Shown piece by piece: positions 60,076 through 64,000 of a stretch of 64,000 nt of DNA. A program made the position numbers and the translations under genes. Position 1 is the stretch's first letter. Each line of letters opens with the position of its first letter. The notes beneath the pieces were generated by a model. The model saw only the letters and a program-made list of their open reading frames with translations, was not told the origin of the DNA and did not search any database. Origin of the DNA: Portunus trituberculatus (lineage: Eukaryota > Arthropoda > Malacostraca > Decapoda > Portunidae). The stretch covers positions 5,643,076 through 5,707,075 of the forward strand of contig NC_059278.1 of assembly GCF_017591435.1 (NCBI RefSeq). The letters run 5' to 3'.

Positions 60076-61064
60076 GTACTATGATTTTATGTTACAGACG
60101 GGAGCATCGCATCGGGAATGAAGGACGCAGGAGAGGCGGTTAGAAAGTGAGTAATGATTGTCGTTATTTTATGTCACACCGTTATCGTGAATGTCCAGCT
60201 CTTCGTCCTTATTAATTGTGTGCGAGAGTTTATCGTGCATATCTATCATGAGTGAATGCATTATAAACAGTGCTGAGTTATTATGTTGGCTATCAAAGGG
60301 TGACTTTTTTTTTTTTTTTTTTCGTTTAACCTCCTCCATTCTGGTTACTATTTGGTGATTTTTTAACAGCTTCAGAAACTTATGTGGGGCATTGAAATAG
60401 TGAAGACTGGCCATGTCTTCTGACCTCCATAGACGCTTCCTAATGCAAATAAAATCGTCTAATCATACTCAAAACTCATAGTAAAAATGTCTTCCAGTAC
60501 TGAACGGGTTAAGCATTTCTGTGTCAAATCTCGAAATTAATTAATAGAGTATAAAAAGTATTACGTTTTCCAAGTGTTTTCATGATTAGAACGATAGTTT
60601 AGCAAAAATTCTAAGTCACCACTAAGGACACAAATGCCAGGAACTCATCTATTAATATTTGTACCTTTCGAAAACTCCTAAGGTGACGGAAGGAGAAGAG
60701 TAATTTTATTAGTTCCCCATCGAAACTTCCTATTTTCTTTAGTGTGCACGTTTTCTGTTAGTGTTCTTGAGGAGCTTCTCAGTCTGCACTCTTCTATGTA
60801 ATGTATACTGACCTCTGGGAGTGACTCAGAGAAGGATTAACTGAGGATACAACACCGCGCGCCGCCTCCCCTCCTTCCTTTCCTCCTGCTTCCCCTCTCC
60901 TTCCCCCTCTTCCTCTCTTACCGCATCCCACTCTCCCTTTCCTACACCAAGACCAGATTATTTCTCTCCCCAGTGCCCTGACCTCCTCCTCCTCCTCCTC
61001 CTCCTCCTCCTCTCACTTGCTCTGTTGTGTCCCTTCCCTCCCCTGTTGCTCCGATCTTAAGTGC

Positions 61065-61123
<59 letters not shown>

Positions 61124-62180
61124 GGCCACCGTAACCCTTAATTTTCCCCTTTAATCACTGGCGTAATTCCCCTTATGCTCCCCTCACGCTCCCCTTTATA
61201 CTCCTTTTCATGCTCCCCTTACCTTAGTCTACCTTCTATTACTCCTTCAACTCCCTACTTCATACTGACTATATTCTTCCTTAGTCCTTTTTTTTCCTTT
61301 TTTTCTTTTATTTCTTCTTTGGTAGCAGCTCCTCACTTCCCAGAACCTCAGACAGACAGACAGACATACAGACGGACAGACGGACAGATAGACAGCGCCC
61401 CAACACTTCTTTCTCCTTTTCTTCTCTCATTCCCCTTATGCTTTCCTCCCCACAGCCTCGCATATCCTCCTTAAGCACCTCATTTTCCTATTCCTCATTT
61501 TTTTTTATACCTTCGTGCAGTTCTTACCAGGCGTCCCCATCCCCCCCCTCTTTTTTCTTTTATTCTTTCTCTTCTTTTCTTTTTGTCTTGTCTCTTCTTC
61601 GCTCTCCTTTGCTTTTCATTCACGTGTTTTCTTTTTTTTCTCATTTTCTGTTTGTTTAATTTTTCTTTCTTGTTTCTTTTCTGTTTCCTTTCCTTCTTGT
61701 CTTCTCTTTTCTATTTTAATTTTCTCTTCTTTTCTCTTTTCTATTCTGTATTTTTTCTCTTCTCTCTTCTTTTGTTTTCTTTCCTTTCCTTTCCTTTTTC
61801 CTTTCCTTTCCACGCCATTTTGCTTTTATTTCTATTCTTTCGCTTCTCCTTTGTTTCTTTACTTTACTCTCGTTTCTTTTTGTTTCTTTTCCTCGTGTCT
61901 TATTCTCCTACAATCTGCCGCCAGTAGCACAATCTTTCTGTTTTACTTCTACTGTTATAACTCTCTACAGTCTCTTTAAATTGTGCCATTATTCCTCCTC
62001 CCTCATTCCTGCGTGAAGCACCCTCTTTTCTCCTCCTTCCTCCCTAATTCCTCCTTGCAACTGCCTCATTGTCTCTTTAACTTTCCATTCACCTTTACGA
62101 TGTTTTTTTTCCCCCTCATCTTCCTTGTTCTTTCTCGTATTTTCCCTTTCTTTCTGTTTCTGTCCCTCATCCCTCCTAAA
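58620..62180 (+). other. Pyrimidine-rich strand, no gene
   Basis: Most of this 3.5 kb, apart from 59340-60860, is C/T on the plus strand with many TTCC, TTTC and CCT runs: (CCT)n at 58760-58798 and 60983-61012, (CT)n at 61073-61120. GTT/GGT runs lie at 59819-59930 and (ACT)n at 60036-60075. Ser/Phe/Leu/Pro frames reflect composition only. Confidence 0.6.
60326..60512 (-). mobile_element. piggyBac-type MITE, copy 2, TTAA at both ends
   Basis: On the minus strand it starts TTAACCCGTTCAGTACTGG and ends GGAGGAGGTTAA, so both borders carry TTAA. The interior matches copies 1 and 3 (GCGTCTATGGAGGTCAGAAG, CTTCACTATTTCAATG). Confidence 0.78.
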
Positions 62181-62400
62181 CCAGTCAAACCTAACCCAGC
62201 CTAACCCAACCTAATCTAACCCAACCTAACCCAACCTAACCTAACCCTGCCTAATCTAATCTAACCTAACCTAACCAAATCTAACCTAACCTAACGTAAC
62301 CCAGCCCAACCCAACCTAATCTAACCTAACCTAACCTAACCTAACCTAACCTAACCTAACCCAACCTAACCTAACCCAGACCAACCCAACGCACCCTAAT
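62180..62400 (-). repeat. Interstitial telomere-like (TTAGG)n array
   Basis: About 210 bp of CCTAA pentamers on the plus strand (TTAGG on the minus), with frequent CCCAA and TCTAA variants. The central part (about 62320-62360) is nearly pure. (TTAGG)n is the ancestral arthropod telomere repeat. The degeneracy and internal position indicate an old interstitial block. Confidence 0.85.
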
Positions 62401-62647
62401 CTAATTTTTTTCCCTCTCCTCCCTTATTCCTTCTTGCAACACTCTTTTCCGGTATTCGCCTCAACGCCCTTCTTTTATTTCCTTCCTTTTGCTCCCTCGC
62501 ATTCCTCCCTGCATCTCTTTCTTCCCACTTCTCTCATTCTTCCTCAACAATTCGGTCACTTCTTTCCTCTCCCTCGTTAGCTCGCCACCATCTCATGATA
62601 AGGAATGGTCGAAGCTTTTCAATAAGCACTGTAAGCCATTTCCACGC

Positions 62648-62860
62648 TTAATCCCTTCAGTACTGGGATACATTTTCGACTTGAGATTTTTGTACGATTA
62701 GATCATTTTATTGACATTACGAAGGGTCTATGGAGGTCAGAAGATTAATGGCCACAGTCTTCACTATTTTAATCTCCACATAAGTTCCTGAAGCTGTATA
62801 AAATCACCAAATAGTAAGCAGAATGAATATGATAACGCGTCATGGTACTGAAGGGGTTGA
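62648..62860 (+). mobile_element. piggyBac-type MITE, copy 3
   Basis: Left end TTAATCCCTTCAGTACTGGG, right end CATGGTACTGAAGGGGTTGA. The terminal inverted repeats are about 15 bp and the interior matches copy 1 throughout. Confidence 0.78.
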
Positions 62861-62954
62861 ATGTTTACCATGGCTGCCTTTATAGCGATCCCACATACCC
62901 TCAAAGTACCGGGTCAGGAAGTTTTATACATATGCTTCACTTAATTATAATTGT

Positions 62955-63710
62955 CTACTTCGGTATGTGTTGTACTGTCTTTCTAGTCAGTTTTGTCTTA
63001 CTTTGCTTGTTCCGTCCTATTTTGCTGCGTTATTTTGTTATTCCCGGGACAAACAAACTATTGGGCAAGGAGAGTGTGTATAAACGTCTTACTTTAACTG
63101 TTTGCTTCCCTATGTGTTGTACTGTCCACGTTTTTTTTAATTAGTCTGCCCCTTTTTCTTCTTTTCGTTTGGCCCGCCTTGTCTTGCCTCGTTTTTGTTA
63201 TTCTCGAAATCATCAAACTGTGGAATAAGGAAAGTTTATAATATCATCGTCTCAATCTAACAGCTTACTTCCCTATGTGTTGTACTGTCAATCTCTTTCT
63301 GATCAATCTGTCCTCTTTTTTTCCTATTCCTTTTCCCCGCCTTGTTTTGGCCACTTTTATTTCATCATTTCCGAGACTAACAAACAATAGGATAAAGAAA
63401 GTATATGTAGAAACGTCTCCATTGTCTTTCTAATCAGTCTATTCCCTTTTTTCGTATTCCCGCCTTGTTTTGCCACTTTTACTTTGTTATTCCCAAGACT
63501 AACAAACAATAGGGTGAGGAAAGTATATGTAGAAACGTCTCAATTTAACACTTTACTGTCGATGTCTTTCTAATCAGTCTATCCCCTTATTCGTCTTGTT
63601 TTGCCAATTTAACTAACAAACAATAGTTTCCTCAATTTAACAGCTTCCTTCCCCATATGCTGTACTGTCCATGTCTTTCTAATCAATCTGTTCCCTTTTT
63701 AGTGCAGTCC
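62955..63710 (+). repeat. Degenerate satellite, units ~100-165 bp
   Basis: Recurring blocks are TTCCCTATGTGTTGTACTGT (about 63107, 63270 and variant 63650), TCTTTCTAATCAGTCTATTC, CGCCTTGTTTTGCCACTTTT and AACAAACAATAGG followed by AAGTATATGTAGAAACGTCT. Five or six units can be counted with unequal lengths. No open frame is meaningful here. Confidence 0.75.
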
Positions 63711-64000
63711 TTACCATGCATCCTTACTCCCCTCCTTTTTTTTTTTTTAATCTTCTTTCCTTTCTCTTGTTTTTGTCTTGTATTTTCTTCTCTTTCCTTT
63801 TGTTTGGCCCTCCTTGTCTTGCCTCGTTTATTTTGTTAGCGTCCCTCCGTTTTCTTTACGTGGAAAGGAGACAGAGGCGAAGGACAACAAACAACTAATT
63901 AAGGTAGGTTCGTTGAGTTGCCGCTGCCCCAGAAAAAAAGTTGAGAAAATGGGTCCAATCAGGGCAGCCAATTACGTTCCAGGAGGTGTCTTGGTACTCC
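63711..64000. other. Right end, non-genic
   Basis: It starts with GTGCAGTCCTTACCATGCATC and a poly(T), similar to 61516-61560 (GTGCAG, TTCTTACCAGGCGTC, pyrimidines), so these are two copies of a short dispersed repeat. No gene was seen. Confidence 0.45.

Overview
This window looks like nuclear DNA of a decapod crustacean, probably a crab, although the species cannot be fixed from sequence alone. The evidence is intron-rich animal genes, a very high density of long dinucleotide and trinucleotide microsatellites, tRNA-Val-derived SINEs abutting (AC)n tracts, Jockey/CR1-like LINE relics, and a degenerate (TTAGG)n arthropod telomere-type array. Most long open frames here are microsatellite artefacts.

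Four gene loci are well supported by matching splice sites and phases. (1) Plus strand 9496-19960 is a complete nine-exon FOXRED1 orthologue (454 aa), a mitochondrial FAD-dependent oxidoreductase needed for respiratory complex I assembly. Its intron 3 carries a dead Jockey-like LINE ending about 43 bp before exon 4. (2) Minus strand 33536-25943 is a 15-exon nose-resistant-to-fluoxetine (NRF-6)-like multi-pass acyltransferase of about 743 aa; its true first exon is uncertain. (3) Minus strand 25777-24896, only 165 bp beyond the NRF-6 stop, is a single-exon gene with two tandem retropepsin-like lobes. The first has a D-S-G active-site motif and the second a degenerate S-T-G. It is the most unusual protein here. 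(4) Minus strand 47.3-44.2 kb and 42.1-39.1 kb are tandem duplicates of a secreted BRICHOS-domain gene with conserved promoter, 5' UTR exon, signal-peptide exon and two further coding exons. The upstream copy ends in acidic Ser/Asp/Glu heptads. In the downstream copy a 1-nt loss replaces this tail with a short basic one.

Weaker candidates are an orphan minus-strand exon at 3080-3468, a Ser-rich single-pass membrane protein (about 56270-55686, minus) and a last exon at 54186-53978 (minus).

Layout: 0-9.4 kb is mostly repeats; 9.5-20 kb FOXRED1; 20-24.8 kb non-coding; 24.9-33.5 kb the retropepsin and NRF-6 genes; 33.6-39 kb non-coding; 39-47.4 kb the BRICHOS pair with SINE and LINE insertions between and within; 47.4-53.9 kb almost pure microsatellite; 54-56.3 kb the weak membrane-protein locus; 56.4-64 kb is repeats: a 300-bp TTC tract, LINE and SINE relics, piggyBac-type MITEs, a 4-kb pyrimidine-rich strand, a telomere-like array and a degenerate satellite. 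Nothing suggests that the separate genes act in one pathway.
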